The notes: a model not told the origin generated them from the sequence alone. Positions 28,047 to 38,208 are shown, counted from the stretch's first letter. The stretch is 64,000 nucleotides of DNA from Acidobacteriota bacterium (GCA_029263415.1 JAJCXN010000056.1:248001-312000), one strand, 5' to 3'. A program made the numbers and translations.

Positions 28047-28432
28047 GATCTGTTCTCTGCCCGCAATGGGCGTTTGTGCTGACCTTTGCAACTCAAGCCG
28101 CCGCGACGACCAAGTTGTACTCATTAGTTGTACCACGCGTGTCAAGCCCTTGCCTGTCAAGCACTTGCACCGAACCCCCATAGACCAGCCCCAGGCCACC
28201 TGTATCTCGCCACACCAGCAGAAACATTTCCGGGGCTCACGAGTAGAACAGACCTGTTGAGAGCCAACACTGGCGACTAGTTCAACCGTCTGAATTTCGA
28301 TAGAACTCCAAGAATCCCAATTCCAATTCATTGAAGCGACGCAGCTGTCTTACTCGGTCTCCAAAGGCTTTGCCAGAACTCCTGGTGCGAGCCACTCCCC
28401 AACTCACCACAGCGCCCAAGCTGGAGCCACCG
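28047..28432. other. Intergenic region between divergent genes
   Basis: About 390 bp between the macroglobulin start (minus) and the kinase-like gene (plus). It should hold both promoters. GTACAACT occurs twice, 13 bp apart, near 28115-28133 on the minus strand, close to a TTGACA at 28145-28140. I see no RNA gene or further coding region. Confidence 0.5.
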
Positions 28433-29425
28433 ATGATCGATTCTTTCCGCACGCAGACCAAGTATCGCTGGCCCATCTCCTTCGGACTTCTGGTCATACT
28501 CTCTCTTTGGACATTGCCAGCACTGGCAACGGACTCGAGCCCTCCAGCTCTTCCAGAATCCGGACTCACCTTTTACGGAGCCGACGATCGCCCCTTGTCA
28601 CTGAGTGAGGACGAGCTACTCCGCTTCCTTGAAGAGGCTCCGATCACCAAGACCAAAGTTCTTTCTTCTGGTATCAATCGTACAAGAAAACTAACACTTG
28701 AAGATCACGGCATCAGCGTCAACGCAGTCTTCCGAACGGTCGACAAGAGCGTCGCCGACACTGTCGGCTCGACTCGCCCGAATCGGTTCGGATTCAAAGA
28801 TTGCTACCTCTACGAAGTGGCAGCCTATCGACTGAGCCGCATGCTCGGCATCCATCGTGTACCACCCGCCGTCCTGCGAGAGATCGACGGAGAGCGCGGA
28901 TCGGTTCAGCTCTGGATCGAGAACTCGACTACCGCGGCAGAAGCCGTCAAGTCAGGACTTGCCTACCGCCACCCGGCGAAACGGCACCTTCAGCGCCAAC
29001 TTATGTACGGCTTCGATCAACTGGTCTACAACTTCGATCGCAACATGGGCAACATCCTGTACGACCAACGAGACCGGCTCTGGTTCATCGATCACACTCG
29101 AGCTTTCAAACGGCTACCGACCCTGACTCGAGACCAGCTTCCTACCCTCAGCGACCGCACCTTCTATGCGGCACTCACTGGCCTCGATCCAACAGACCTC
29201 AGGGCTCAGATGAAGGGGGTCCTATCCAAAATCGAACTCGATGCCCTTCTGCGCCGAAGGACACGACTGCTGCGCCACTTTGACAACCTCATCCAAGAGC
29301 ACGGGACTGAAGCGGTAATCGTCGATGTCAGTCCCACTGTGCCAGCCTCCGCTCCCAGCCCGTTCAGTCCGACAGCGTTCGGCATGCCGTCGGCTATGGA
29401 CGCCGAACTACTTCTCCATCCTTGA
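28433..29425 (+). CDS. Predicted exported kinase-like protein
   Basis: I take the ATG at 28433 (GGAG upstream), which leaves a signal peptide (ISFGLLVILSLWTLPALA). An in-frame ATG at 28331 would add 34 residues. The mature part resembles the atypical kinase superfamily that includes FAM20/HipA/PI3K-like proteins. VYNFDRNMGNILYD carries the catalytic-loop DRNxxN pattern, and LWFIDHTRAF carries a metal-binding Asp-His corresponding to the DFG position. An upstream Lys (RFGFKDC) and E (YLYEVAAYRL) could be the ATP-binding pair. Assignment rests on motifs only. The 3' end overlaps the convergent amidohydrolase gene by 32 bp. The substrate would lie outside the cytoplasm. Confidence 0.6.
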   Translation: MIDSFRTQTKYRWPISFGLLVILSLWTLPALATDSSPPALPESGLTFYGADDRPLSLSEDELLRFLEEAPITKTKVLSSGINRTRKLTLEDHGISVNAVFRTVDKSVADTVGSTRPNRFGFKDCYLYEVAAYRLSRMLGIHRVPPAVLREIDGERGSVQLWIENSTTAAEAVKSGLAYRHPAKRHLQRQLMYGFDQLVYNFDRNMGNILYDQRDRLWFIDHTRAFKRLPTLTRDQLPTLSDRTFYAALTGLDPTDLRAQMKGVLSKIELDALLRRRTRLLRHFDNLIQEHGTEAVIVDVSPTVPASAPSPFSPTAFGMPSAMDAELLLHP

Positions 29426-30737
29426 CCACCAAGTCGACGTTGCCAAGAAGGTTGATGTAGCGCAGCACGTCACCGCGCACCGCAATCAGGTCCGCACGTT
29501 TGCCTTCTGAGACAGTGCCCACATCCTCGATCACGCCCTGGGCCACCGCCGGCCAGTAGGTGGCGGCCTGAATGACCTGCATAACAGGCACATCGAAGTC
29601 TCGCACCCAGTGGTCCATTTCGCGCCACGTGGAGTCCGAATGAAAGTTGAGCGGCACGCCACTGTCGGTGCCAATGAGCATGACGATACCGGCGTCGCGG
29701 ATCTGCGAGAACTTGCGTTGCAGCGTTGGCCTGCGCCTCGGCATGAGTTGGTAATAGTCCAGTCGCTCCAGATTGTCGAGCGACTGGCGCACGTCCTCTT
29801 GCACGTCTGACGGAAGTCCCTCCCGCCAGCGCGGATCGTCGATCCGTTCTGGGTTGTCACGGGTGTACTCATACAGCAACAGAGGCGCAATGGTAGGCGT
29901 CCAATAGAGGTTGCTTGCTTCGTTCTTCATCACCTCGAAGACGTCGGCTGGATACTCTGGCATCGTGCTGAGACCGGTGTGTTCAAAGTTGTCGATGCCG
30001 GCCTTGATACCGCGCCGAATCTCTTCAGGTCGATGCGAGTGGGCGATGACCAGAAGATTTCGTTCATGCGCGCGGTCGACGATCGCATGGACCTCCTCCA
30101 TGGACATCTGGTCTTGATCAATCAGCTTGATCAGATCCACCCCGGCGTCGGCTAACTGGTCGACCTTCTTCCGTGCATCATCGACGCCATAAACCCCCCA
30201 TCGTGAGGGATCGTTGTCCTTGTAGGGCCTATGCTGCAGAAACGGGCCGGTGATGTAGAGCGTTGGGCCCGGGATCTCACCCTGCCGAATACGCTCCCGC
30301 ACATTGAGGATCGGCTCCAACGGAGCTCCAAGCTCTCGAGCACTGGTTACTCCCGCCATCAACAACTGCGCGGCGGCGGCGGGCATGATCTCCTCCTCCC
30401 ACCGATCCACGTAGGCCTCGTCCCAATGGTCATAGTCGCTGTGCCCGACGATCTGCAGATGCACATGCATGTCCCACAGACCGGGTAGCACACTCATGCC
30501 CTCGGTCGAGATCACCTCATAGCCCCGCGGCACCTTCAGCATTCCTTCCTGCCCGACAGCCTCAATCAATCCGTTTTTAACCAGGACGATGCTGTTCTCC
30601 AGCGGCTGTCCCCCAAACCCGTCGATCAAGCGGCCACCAACGAACGCTTTGTTCGATTGAGCCGCAGCTGGTGGTGAGACCGTGAGGCAAAGCAAGGTAG
30701 CTAGGAGTGTGACCAGGAGCGTGGGATTTTGCTTCAT
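29394..30737 (-). CDS. Amidohydrolase (imidazolonepropionase-like metal-dependent hydrolase), exported
   Basis: The start is placed at the ATG at 30737 with GGAAGGGAA upstream. It gives a signal peptide ending SPPAAAQ. An amidohydrolase-superfamily barrel follows: metal ligands HVH in LWDMHVHL, a Lys in LIKLIDQD, His in VIAHSHRPEE, His in DNFEHTGLS and the catalytic Asp in IGTDSGVPL. The closest class is the prolidase/imidazolonepropionase-like group that cleaves peptides or cyclic amides. The exact substrate is not determined. It is transcribed divergently from the cytochrome-monooxygenase gene, and its stop lies inside the 3' end of the kinase-like gene. Confidence 0.85.
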   Translation of the reverse strand: MKQNPTLLVTLLATLLCLTVSPPAAAQSNKAFVGGRLIDGFGGQPLENSIVLVKNGLIEAVGQEGMLKVPRGYEVISTEGMSVLPGLWDMHVHLQIVGHSDYDHWDEAYVDRWEEEIMPAAAAQLLMAGVTSARELGAPLEPILNVRERIRQGEIPGPTLYITGPFLQHRPYKDNDPSRWGVYGVDDARKKVDQLADAGVDLIKLIDQDQMSMEEVHAIVDRAHERNLLVIAHSHRPEEIRRGIKAGIDNFEHTGLSTMPEYPADVFEVMKNEASNLYWTPTIAPLLLYEYTRDNPERIDDPRWREGLPSDVQEDVRQSLDNLERLDYYQLMPRRRPTLQRKFSQIRDAGIVMLIGTDSGVPLNFHSDSTWREMDHWVRDFDVPVMQVIQAATYWPAVAQGVIEDVGTVSEGKRADLIAVRGDVLRYINLLGNVDLVVKDGEVVRRP

Positions 30738-30817
30738 TGGTTTCTGATTCCCTTCCGGAAAATTAGTGCACCCAATCCTACATTCGCGGCGAGGGCCGCG
30801 CGTTGCACCGCCGCCCA

Positions 30818-30870
30818 GGGCACTGCCGGCTCGGGCACTGGCAGCTCTTGCAATCTCGCTTCGGGCACTG
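30818..30870. repeat. Three direct GGGCACTG repeats in a divergent promoter region
   Basis: GGGCACTG occurs at 30818, 30833 and 30863, spaced by 15 and 30 bp, between the divergent amidohydrolase and cytochrome-monooxygenase genes. The spacing could fit an operator array, but the region also looks like a small degenerate tandem repeat. No more can be said from sequence. Confidence 0.4.
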
Positions 30871-31022
30871 GCGTCAAGCAATCATCTTCCGGCAGTCTCC
30901 CGCAAGCGTGTTTTGAGCCAGAGACGCGCCCGCAAACGCTGAAACCTTGACCGCCCAATCAACGTCTTTGCTGGTAGCGAGCCTTCACCACTCCAGACCT
31001 CTTCCACACCAACGGAGCCACC

Positions 31023-32618
31023 ATGCAGCAAGCCAGCCGACTCCTACTGCCGATCATTCTCCTAGCCGGACCTGCAATTGCCGCTCCCTCCACCGCTCCT
31101 TCCACCGCTCCTTCAGCGCCGAGCACCAACGTTGATGTGCCCACTTGGTCCTCCGACGTCGCACCGCTACTGCACGCCAAGTGCACCCAGTGCCACGCCC
31201 CAAACCAGTCGGCCCCGATGTCACTGCGCACATACGCCGAGGCGCGTCCGTGGGCCAAGTCGATCGCACGCAACGTCGAAGCGCGCACCATGCCTCCCTG
31301 GCACGAGTCAGGCGGCAATCGCTCCTTCCTCAACGATCGTAGCCTGACAGACGCTCAGGTCAACACCATCGTCAGTTGGGCCAAGTCGGGCGCGCCGGCT
31401 GGTGATCTCGACACAGCCCCCGAACCGCCGCCGGTACCAACTGGCGAGTGGCGACTGGGCGAGCCAGACCTAATCGTCACCTTCGAGGAGGTCGAGATCC
31501 CTGCCGATGGGCCAGATCAGTTCCGTGACTTGGTGGCCCGGGTCGCCCTCAAGGAAGACAAGTGGATCACTGCAGTCGAGATCCTTCCGGGTGACCCAGC
31601 CGTGGTACACCACGTCATTACCTACAAGATGAAGGGTTTCGATTTCGATCCCACGCAGGGTTGGATCGGCGGCTGGGCAGCCGGGCTAGATCCAATGACC
31701 TTCCCCGAAGGCACCGGACGCCTGTTCCCACGCGGATCGAATCTGATCGCTGACATGCACTACCACCCCAGCGGCACAGCAACCAAAGACAGCACACGAA
31801 TCGGTCTCCACTTTCTCGACAAAGAGCCCGCCAAGGAGCTCACCAACATCTGGGTCATGAACGACACCTTCAAGATTCCCGCAGGTGCTGAGAATCACGA
31901 GGTCAGAGTCAGCAAGAAGTTCTGGCAGGCCGGCAAGATCATGAGCTTCACACCGCACATGCACTACCGCGGCAAGGACTTCACTTACACCGCCAAGTAC
32001 CCAGACGGCACGGAGGAGGTGCTATTTGCAGTCGACAAGTACGACTTCAACTGGCAAACCGCTTACGAGCTCAAGGAACCGATCTCGATTCCCGCCGGCA
32101 CCGTGGTCGAGTGCGTTGCGCACTACAACAACTCTGCGAGCAACGCTGCCAACCCCGACCCGACCATTGACGTCACCTTTGGCGACGAGTCGTACGATGA
32201 GATGATGATCGGTTTTCTCGACTTCATTGTCGACGAAGGCACCCGCCCGATGACGCCGTTCGAGATCCGGTCGAAGATGATCCCCGAGCTTGCATCGCTG
32301 CACCCCGGCGATGTCTACCAAATCAGTGGCCGACCGGAGGCAGAGCGCAGCAAACCCGACGCGTACGCTCCGTTGCATCTTCCCAAGAGCGGCGACGGTG
32401 TGTTCTACGTTATCTGGGGCGATCGAGGCCTGATTGCTTCCAAGGTCCACAACATCGAGTGGTCCGGAAAGAAGTTCGCAGCCAAAGTCGCCTCACCGTA
32501 CGGCGAGCTCGATTTCCTAGGGCAGTTGAACGGATTCAAGATCGACACGACCTTGATCATCCCGGGCGACGAGAAGCCCCAGGAGATCAAGTTCGACGGC
32601 GAGCGCGTCGGCTCCTAA
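31023..32618 (+). CDS. Cytochrome c fused to copper type II monooxygenase-like domain
   Basis: This 531-residue secreted protein starts with a signal peptide (LLLPIILLAGPAIAAPS); GGAG lies 5 bp before the ATG. A haem-c motif CTQCH sits at about residues 54-58, with a methionine-containing loop after it. The C-terminal two thirds resemble the copper type II ascorbate-dependent monooxygenase fold of PHM/DBH. It carries candidate copper ligands in VVHHVITY, ADMHYHPSG and TPHMHYRGKDF. The haem may feed electrons to the copper centre. The arrangement is common in environmental bacteria but its substrate is unknown. It stands alone, divergent from the amidohydrolase. Confidence 0.82.
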   Translation: MQQASRLLLPIILLAGPAIAAPSTAPSTAPSAPSTNVDVPTWSSDVAPLLHAKCTQCHAPNQSAPMSLRTYAEARPWAKSIARNVEARTMPPWHESGGNRSFLNDRSLTDAQVNTIVSWAKSGAPAGDLDTAPEPPPVPTGEWRLGEPDLIVTFEEVEIPADGPDQFRDLVARVALKEDKWITAVEILPGDPAVVHHVITYKMKGFDFDPTQGWIGGWAAGLDPMTFPEGTGRLFPRGSNLIADMHYHPSGTATKDSTRIGLHFLDKEPAKELTNIWVMNDTFKIPAGAENHEVRVSKKFWQAGKIMSFTPHMHYRGKDFTYTAKYPDGTEEVLFAVDKYDFNWQTAYELKEPISIPAGTVVECVAHYNNSASNAANPDPTIDVTFGDESYDEMMIGFLDFIVDEGTRPMTPFEIRSKMIPELASLHPGDVYQISGRPEAERSKPDAYAPLHLPKSGDGVFYVIWGDRGLIASKVHNIEWSGKKFAAKVASPYGELDFLGQLNGFKIDTTLIIPGDEKPQEIKFDGERVGS

Positions 32619-32865
32619 GACTGGACCCTGGGGCCAGTTCCTTGGCAGCGGGCCCATCACTCAGGATGGGGCTCGCTGAACAGGCGGTCTCACTGACCAG
32701 GCTTTCTCCCAGAGCAGAGAAGTCTCTGGGCAAAGGCCCAACGCTGGAGTCACCGGACGCTTCGGAACCAGAGAGGGGCCCCGCATCATGAGTGCGGCGG
32801 CTCCTCCGGTTCGGCACCGCCTTAGCAACTGGCGAAGACATGCCAATCAGGCGAGGTGGGAGAAC

Positions 32866-33624
32866 TTAGCTCCGGCGGTCCACGCCTCGCAGTTTCGCCT
32901 TCAGGTAGCCTCGATTGAGGCCGGCGATCCAACTGATGCTGATGCCCTTCGGGCAAGCCGCCTCACATTCTCGATGGTTGGTGCAGGAACCGAATCCCTC
33001 CTCCTGCATCTGTTCAACCATGTTGACCACGCGCTGATCAGCTTCAGGGTCACCCTGTGGCACGGCACCCAGGTGCCCCACCTTGGCCGCAGTGAACAGC
33101 TGCGCCGCACCGTTCGGGCACTGCGCGACGCAGGCACCGCAACCGATGCACGTGGCTGCGTCGAACGCCGCGTCGGACTTCTCCTTGGGCACCGGGATCA
33201 AATTGGCCTCGGGAGCTGATCCGGTGTTCACCGAAATGAAGCCGCCACTCTGGATGATGCGATCAAACGCCGACCGGTCGACCATCAAATCCCGCATGAC
33301 CGGGAACGACCCTGACCGCCACGGCTCAATGGTGATGGTCTCGCCATCTGAAAACTCGCGCATATGAAGCTGGCAGGCCGTGGTGCGTGCGCGGTGACCG
33401 TGTGCTTGACCGTTGATCATCAAGCCGCACGCACCGCAAATCCCCTCCCTGCAGTCGTGATCAAACACCACCGGCGACTCGCCTGCGCTCTCGAGTCGTT
33501 CGTTGAGCTGATCCAACATCTCCAAGAACGACGAATCGGCACTTACGTCCGAGAGCTGATGCTCCTCGAATCGACCTGCATCTTGGGCGTTCTCTTGTCT
33601 CCAGACCTTGAGCGTCAGGTTCAT
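32866..33624 (-). CDS. sdhB: Succinate dehydrogenase/fumarate reductase iron-sulfur subunit
   Basis: This 252-residue subunit shows all three cluster motifs: the [2Fe-2S] set in [10 protein letters not shown] plus a later Cys, the [4Fe-4S] set in [12 protein letters not shown] and the third cluster set in [12 protein letters not shown]. It is the last gene of sdhC-sdhA-sdhB. It passes electrons from the flavoprotein to the membrane cytochrome at the inner membrane. The gene faces the cytochrome-monooxygenase gene tail to tail across 247 bp with no other gene. Confidence 0.95.
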   Translation of the reverse strand: MNLTLKVWRQENAQDAGRFEEHQLSDVSADSSFLEMLDQLNERLESAGESPVVFDHDCREGICGACGLMINGQAHGHRARTTACQLHMREFSDGETITIEPWRSGSFPVMRDLMVDRSAFDRIIQSGGFISVNTGSAPEANLIPVPKEKSDAAFDAATCIGCGACVAQCPNGAAQLFTAAKVGHLGAVPQGDPEADQRVVNMVEQMQEEGFGSCTNHRECEAACPKGISISWIAGLNRGYLKAKLRGVDRRS

Positions 33625-33675
33625 AGCGTGCTTTGTTCTCTTTGAAGTAGCGGATAGTCGGTCAACATTTGACGA

Positions 33676-35622
33676 CTACTTGTAGCTGCGCTGGGACGGT
33701 CTGACCACATCGAACTCCAGTGGTTCTTTGTGCAGCGTGGCAGGCTCTCCGTTGTTCCAAGCCCAAGCCGAAACGTACGAGTAGTTCTCATCATCGCGCT
33801 GAGCTTCGCCCTCTTCGGTCTGATGCTCTTCGCGAAAATGCCCCCCTGCGCTCTCATTACGATCCAATGCATCACGGCACATCAGCTCGGCCAACTCGAA
33901 GAAGTCTTCGACACGACCGGCTCGCTCAAGCGACTGATTGATGGCGTCGGCGCTGCCCACGACCTTGACATCGGAGTGATACTCCTGGTGCAGAGATCGA
34001 ATCCGTCCGATTGCCTGCTCCAGCCCAGCCGCGGTTCGTGACATGCCGCACTCATCCCAGACGATACGTCCCAGCTCGCGATGGAACGAGTCCACCGTTC
34101 GGGAGCCGCTGCATGAGAGATAGCGCTCGGAGCGATCACTCACCGCACGCTCAGTTTCAACAAACGCCTGATCCGACGTACTTGCGGTCTCACCGAGACG
34201 TCCGGCGAGGTAGTTGGCAACCGTGTAGGGCGCTATGAAGTACCCATCAGCGAGACCCTGCATGAGAGCACTCGCCCCGAGTCGGTTGGCTCCGTGATCG
34301 GAGAAATTGGCTTCACCGAGTACGAACAAACCTTCAAGGTTGCTCATCAGGTTGTAGTCGACCCACAGCCCGCCCATGGTGTAGTGCGGCGCCGGATAAA
34401 TACGCATTGGCGACTGATACGGGTTCTCACCCGTGATGCGCTCATACATCTCGAACAGGTTGCCGTAGCGAGCTTCGATGGCATCCTGTCCCAAGCGGCC
34501 AATGGCGTCGGCAAAGTCGAGGTAGACGCCATTTTTGAGCGGCCCGACTCCCTGCTCCCTATCAACCACGGTCTTGGCGTTCCGCGATGCCACATCGCGC
34601 GGCACCAAGTTGCCGAAACTCGGATACTTGCGCTCAAGATAGTAGTCGCGTTCGGCCTCAGGCACGTCGACAGGATGGCGGCCCCGTGAATCCTTGGGAA
34701 CCCAAATTCTGCCGTCGTTGCGCAGCGATTCCGACATCAAGGTCAGCTTCGACTGATGCTCTGCCGACTGCGGGATGCACGTCGGGTGGATCTGCGTATA
34801 GCAAGGGTTGGCGAAGTACGCACCCTTGCGATGCGCGCGCCAAGCGGCGGTGACATTGCAGCCCATGGCATTGGTTGAAAGGTAGTAGACATTGGAGTAG
34901 CCGCCGGTGGCCAGGACCACAGCGTGCCCAGCGTGCGAACTCACCACTCCCGTACGCAGATCACGCACGACGATGCCCGAGGCTCGACCATTCACCACCA
35001 CTACGTCTAGCATTTCGGTGCGAGTGAACATCTCCACCGTGCCCGCTGCGATCTGTCGCGCTAAGGCTTGGTACGCACCCAGCAGAAGCTGCTGCCCGGT
35101 CTGGCCCCGTGCGTAGAAGGTGCGAGACACCTGAACGCCACCGAACGAGCGATTCTCGAGCATGCCGCCGTATTCACGTGCAAAAGGAACGCCCTGGGCC
35201 ACCGCCTGGTCAATGATGTTGACGCTGGCCTCAGCCAAACGCCAGACATTGGATTCGCGCGACCTGAAGTCTCCACCTTTGATGGTGTCGTAGAACAACC
35301 GATACGCGCTGTCGCCATCGTTCTGGTAGTTCTTAGCGGCGTTGATGCCGCCTTGAGCGGCGATCGAGTGGGCCCGACGAGGGGAATCCTGAAAGCAAAA
35401 ACACTTGACGTTGTAGCCCTGCTCACCCAAGGTCGCCGCGCACGACGCGCCGGCAAGCCCGGAGCCGACAACGATCACATCGAACTTGCGCCGATTGTTG
35501 GGCGCCACCATTCTCAGCTGCCTGCGATGTTCATCCCATTGCTTCTCGATCGGGCCCGTGGGGACTGCGGGATCAAGCACCACCGAGGTTTGCGAAGAGG
35601 GGTCGAGAGAAGAGCTCATCAT
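33676..35622 (-). CDS. sdhA: Succinate dehydrogenase/fumarate reductase flavoprotein subunit
   Basis: The protein has an FAD-binding N-terminus ([17 protein letters not shown]) and the covalent-flavin segment HSIAAQGG. A further active-site region reads [16 protein letters not shown]. Two adjacent ATG codons at 35622 and 35619 overlap the sdhC stop (ATGATG over TGA), so translation is coupled to sdhC. An upstream in-frame extension to 35760 lies entirely inside sdhC and is not credible. It oxidises succinate or reduces fumarate. With about 648 residues it has the length expected for the b558-type group. Confidence 0.95.
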   Translation of the reverse strand: MMSSSLDPSSQTSVVLDPAVPTGPIEKQWDEHRRQLRMVAPNNRRKFDVIVVGSGLAGASCAATLGEQGYNVKCFCFQDSPRRAHSIAAQGGINAAKNYQNDGDSAYRLFYDTIKGGDFRSRESNVWRLAEASVNIIDQAVAQGVPFAREYGGMLENRSFGGVQVSRTFYARGQTGQQLLLGAYQALARQIAAGTVEMFTRTEMLDVVVVNGRASGIVVRDLRTGVVSSHAGHAVVLATGGYSNVYYLSTNAMGCNVTAAWRAHRKGAYFANPCYTQIHPTCIPQSAEHQSKLTLMSESLRNDGRIWVPKDSRGRHPVDVPEAERDYYLERKYPSFGNLVPRDVASRNAKTVVDREQGVGPLKNGVYLDFADAIGRLGQDAIEARYGNLFEMYERITGENPYQSPMRIYPAPHYTMGGLWVDYNLMSNLEGLFVLGEANFSDHGANRLGASALMQGLADGYFIAPYTVANYLAGRLGETASTSDQAFVETERAVSDRSERYLSCSGSRTVDSFHRELGRIVWDECGMSRTAAGLEQAIGRIRSLHQEYHSDVKVVGSADAINQSLERAGRVEDFFELAELMCRDALDRNESAGGHFREEHQTEEGEAQRDDENYSYVSAWAWNNGEPATLHKEPLEFDVVRPSQRSYK

Positions 35623-36338
35623 TGGATCAGTCCGGTGACAATCGAAATCGGGATTGCGATAAAGCCCAGGCAGATGACCACGGCAAACGTCGCTGCGAAT
35701 GGGCGCCGGAGACCCTTTACCGCAGGATGGTCGATCCCGAGCGACTGAAACATGCTCCATAGCCCGTGGTAAAGGTGAAACGAGAGCAGGATGTTGACCA
35801 CAACATAGATCGCCGCGACCAACGGATTCTGGAAGGCAATGATCAGATTGCTGTAGACATCACCGTGAACGAAGTCCGGATGCGCCTGTCCGCTGGTGAG
35901 GTGCAGCAGGTGGTAGACGATGTAGCCGGCGACAATGAAGCCGCTGTAACGCATGGTGCGCGAGGCATAGTCCATCTGCACCGGCCTACGCAGCTCGTAG
36001 TTCTTGGGACGCGCTCGTCGGTTGTCCAGAGTGAGTGCAATAGCCGACCAGATGTGGAGCACTGCGGCGCCAATCAACCCAAGTCGCATAATCCACAAGA
36101 AGCCCTTGTACGGCAACACGGGTTGGCCGAACTCGCGTAAGAACTCAGAGTAGTGGTTGATCTTCTCAGCGCCCTGAAAGATCTTTAGGTTACCGGTCAT
36201 GTGAGACAGCACGAAACCGAAGAGAACCATGCCGGTAATGGCCATGATTGCCTTCTTGAAGATCGCTGACCGGTACAGCGCGGCGGCTCGATTCATTGGT
36301 GCAGATTCCATCGATGGTGAAGTGATACGGGCGCCCAT
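35619..36338 (-). CDS. sdhC: Succinate dehydrogenase cytochrome b558-type membrane subunit
   Basis: This 239-residue protein has five transmembrane helices and candidate haem-ligand histidines in [21 protein letters not shown] and SFHLYHGLW. This is the single-subunit b558 type, so no sdhD is needed. GAGGGG precedes the ATG at 36338; ATGs at 36311 and 36296 are alternatives, the last giving [17 protein letters not shown]. It anchors SdhA and SdhB and passes electrons to or from quinone. It is the first gene of the operon. Confidence 0.92.
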   Translation of the reverse strand: MGARITSPSMESAPMNRAAALYRSAIFKKAIMAITGMVLFGFVLSHMTGNLKIFQGAEKINHYSEFLREFGQPVLPYKGFLWIMRLGLIGAAVLHIWSAIALTLDNRRARPKNYELRRPVQMDYASRTMRYSGFIVAGYIVYHLLHLTSGQAHPDFVHGDVYSNLIIAFQNPLVAAIYVVVNILLSFHLYHGLWSMFQSLGIDHPAVKGLRRPFAATFAVVICLGFIAIPISIVTGLIQ

Positions 36339-36368
36339 CGAGCGCCCCTCACTCTCAGTATTCGCTGC

Positions 36369-38069
36369 TCACTCTTGGGCGGATTCTGGCACGTCTGAAC
36401 CCGGGTTGACGAGTTCGCCTCGGGTCTTTGGTGAGTCCACTGATGCCAGCCCGCCCGAACTCTCGTTGCCGGTGAACCAGAACAGCAGAGTGAACCGATC
36501 GCGATAGGCCATCACCAAACCTTCCGCGCCATCGATCTCTGCCGTCGGGTCCACGGCGGGGCCAGCTGCAGGGTCGCCTACAGGGTCAGGCTCGGGCACA
36601 GACTCGGCTGATCCGCTCCGCTCACTCGCCAGCGTTGGGACGACGTAGACGGATTCCTCGTGGCCCGGCAAGCGCCCGACTAGCAACTCATGGCGGCCAT
36701 GCGCCAATGTTTGCGTTGACACATAGAGCACCAGCCCCTTGAGTCCGTTGGTCGGATGCTCCGCAAACGACCAGTCACCAGCAGCATCTTCTCCATCGAT
36801 TTGTACGACATAGGCACGCGTCACGCACTCGAGAAGCCTGTTGTTGACTTGGTTGTCATCGGGCTTGAGGCGGCGCCTCAAGAAGAAGCCTTCCGTTCGC
36901 TCAGCCTCTAGATCCGGACACATTGCAAGCACTCGTCCTGGGTCGCGGCCGACATGGAACGGCACAAACAGACGCAGGAAGGGAGACGCGATCACCTCGG
37001 AGGGCAGAGTTGGCAGCCCTGAAGCTTCGGTGGGTGAACGCTGGTCCTCGTAGTGATTCGCCGTCAGCCTTGTGACGCCACCGCGCTGGGGAAAAAACAC
37101 ATAGCTATCGAACCCAAAGGAACCTGAGGTCATTGCGAAGAATCCAAGAAAGATCGCGACCGCAATGAATATCGAGGCGGTCATCCCACCGGTCACCGCC
37201 TTTAAGCTGAAGCGGCTGGACAGAGTGAGAATGACCGGGCTGCTGAGCTGCGCCATGAACAATCGCTGGATGAATCGCGAAGCGCTCAGGGCCCTCGCAA
37301 ACAAAGCTGGGTGTCGCTCCACCCGGCTCAGATCTTTCTTGAACCAGGAGTCGAGGAGGCCCACTCCGCCGGTGGGCAAAAGAACCACCAGGATCACCGC
37401 ATAGAAGGCCGCAATGGTGGGCACCTGCGGGAAGAACCGCACTCGCAGGATCTCGACCAAGACCATCGGCACCATGAGCAAGACAAACGCTCCACCGAAC
37501 GACATAAGCAATGCAAACAAGATGGCGAAGATCGAGCTTGCGATCCGATCCACCCGGTCCTCTGCTGATCGCAGGTTCGGATTCATCTCCCGATAGATCG
37601 ATCGTGCAACTGGGCCAATGTCGACCTTGTCCCACTCAATCCCCTTTGGGAACACCGACCGCAACCCGGTGAGCCCAACCCAGATACTGCGCAGCACGAA
37701 ATGTAGGGTGAAGGCAATCGCCAAACAGATGACGATCAGGGTCAAGAAGTAGAACGTCATGAACGGCAACATGCCCACATCAGTGGACGTGTGCGGCTGG
37801 ATCCCCTCAAACCAGGCGCGCAAGCGACCGGGAAGTTGAAACAGGGAAAACACCAGCGCACCAGAGATCAGAAGCTCAAGCTCCCAAGTGGGGCGTTGAA
37901 GCACCTGCATGCGCTTCAACAGCGCATCTTCTGTTTCGGCGCTCGACTCCTCTGCGGGCTGCTTCTCATCGACGTCGAGGTCGACCAGTTCCCCATCAAG
38001 GGGTTGCGGCTCGTTCTCCAAGTCGAACGAGGCCGGTGGCGTCGGATCAGGATTCTCTGCTTCGCTCAT
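36369..38069 (-). CDS. Multi-pass membrane protein of unknown function
   Basis: I do not recognise this 566-residue protein. The first 60 residues are acidic and Pro-rich. Hydrophobic segments follow at about residues 65-85, 100-130, 180-215, 222-245 and 300-320. The final 230 residues form a soluble, probably extracytoplasmic domain (from about VFFPQRGGVTRL) with a low-complexity Pro/Val/Ala/Gly stretch near 495-520 and an acidic C-terminus. It starts 140 bp beyond the neighbouring phosphodiesterase-like gene. The 30-bp gap to sdhC puts it just upstream of the sdh genes on the same strand, so it could be cotranscribed with them. Confidence 0.8.
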   Translation of the reverse strand: MSEAENPDPTPPASFDLENEPQPLDGELVDLDVDEKQPAEESSAETEDALLKRMQVLQRPTWELELLISGALVFSLFQLPGRLRAWFEGIQPHTSTDVGMLPFMTFYFLTLIVICLAIAFTLHFVLRSIWVGLTGLRSVFPKGIEWDKVDIGPVARSIYREMNPNLRSAEDRVDRIASSIFAILFALLMSFGGAFVLLMVPMVLVEILRVRFFPQVPTIAAFYAVILVVLLPTGGVGLLDSWFKKDLSRVERHPALFARALSASRFIQRLFMAQLSSPVILTLSSRFSLKAVTGGMTASIFIAVAIFLGFFAMTSGSFGFDSYVFFPQRGGVTRLTANHYEDQRSPTEASGLPTLPSEVIASPFLRLFVPFHVGRDPGRVLAMCPDLEAERTEGFFLRRRLKPDDNQVNNRLLECVTRAYVVQIDGEDAAGDWSFAEHPTNGLKGLVLYVSTQTLAHGRHELLVGRLPGHEESVYVVPTLASERSGSAESVPEPDPVGDPAAGPAVDPTAEIDGAEGLVMAYRDRFTLLFWFTGNESSGGLASVDSPKTRGELVNPGSDVPESAQE

Positions 38070-38208
38070 GTCTTAGATGCAACTTGAATGGAGTTGGAAT
38101 GGGTTTGGCCAGAATGGTGTCGTTTGAGGTGTCCGCTCAAGATGGTATCGCTCAAGAGCCATTGGACCTACAGCTATGCCGCGGATAGGCAGTTGTGCGG
38201 CGATTAGG

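Noticed and set aside
28035-28331. Small minus-strand frame of 98 residues before the macroglobulin gene
   Set aside because: It has no recognisable motif or start signal and lies in the divergent promoter region.
32648-32680. Imperfect hairpin between the convergent sdhB and cytochrome genes
   Set aside because: The stem is interrupted and no T-tract follows on either strand, so I did not call a terminator.
35623-35760. 46-residue N-terminal extension of SdhA
   Set aside because: It is entirely inside sdhC in another frame, and the flavoprotein starts normally at the ATGATG at the sdhC stop.
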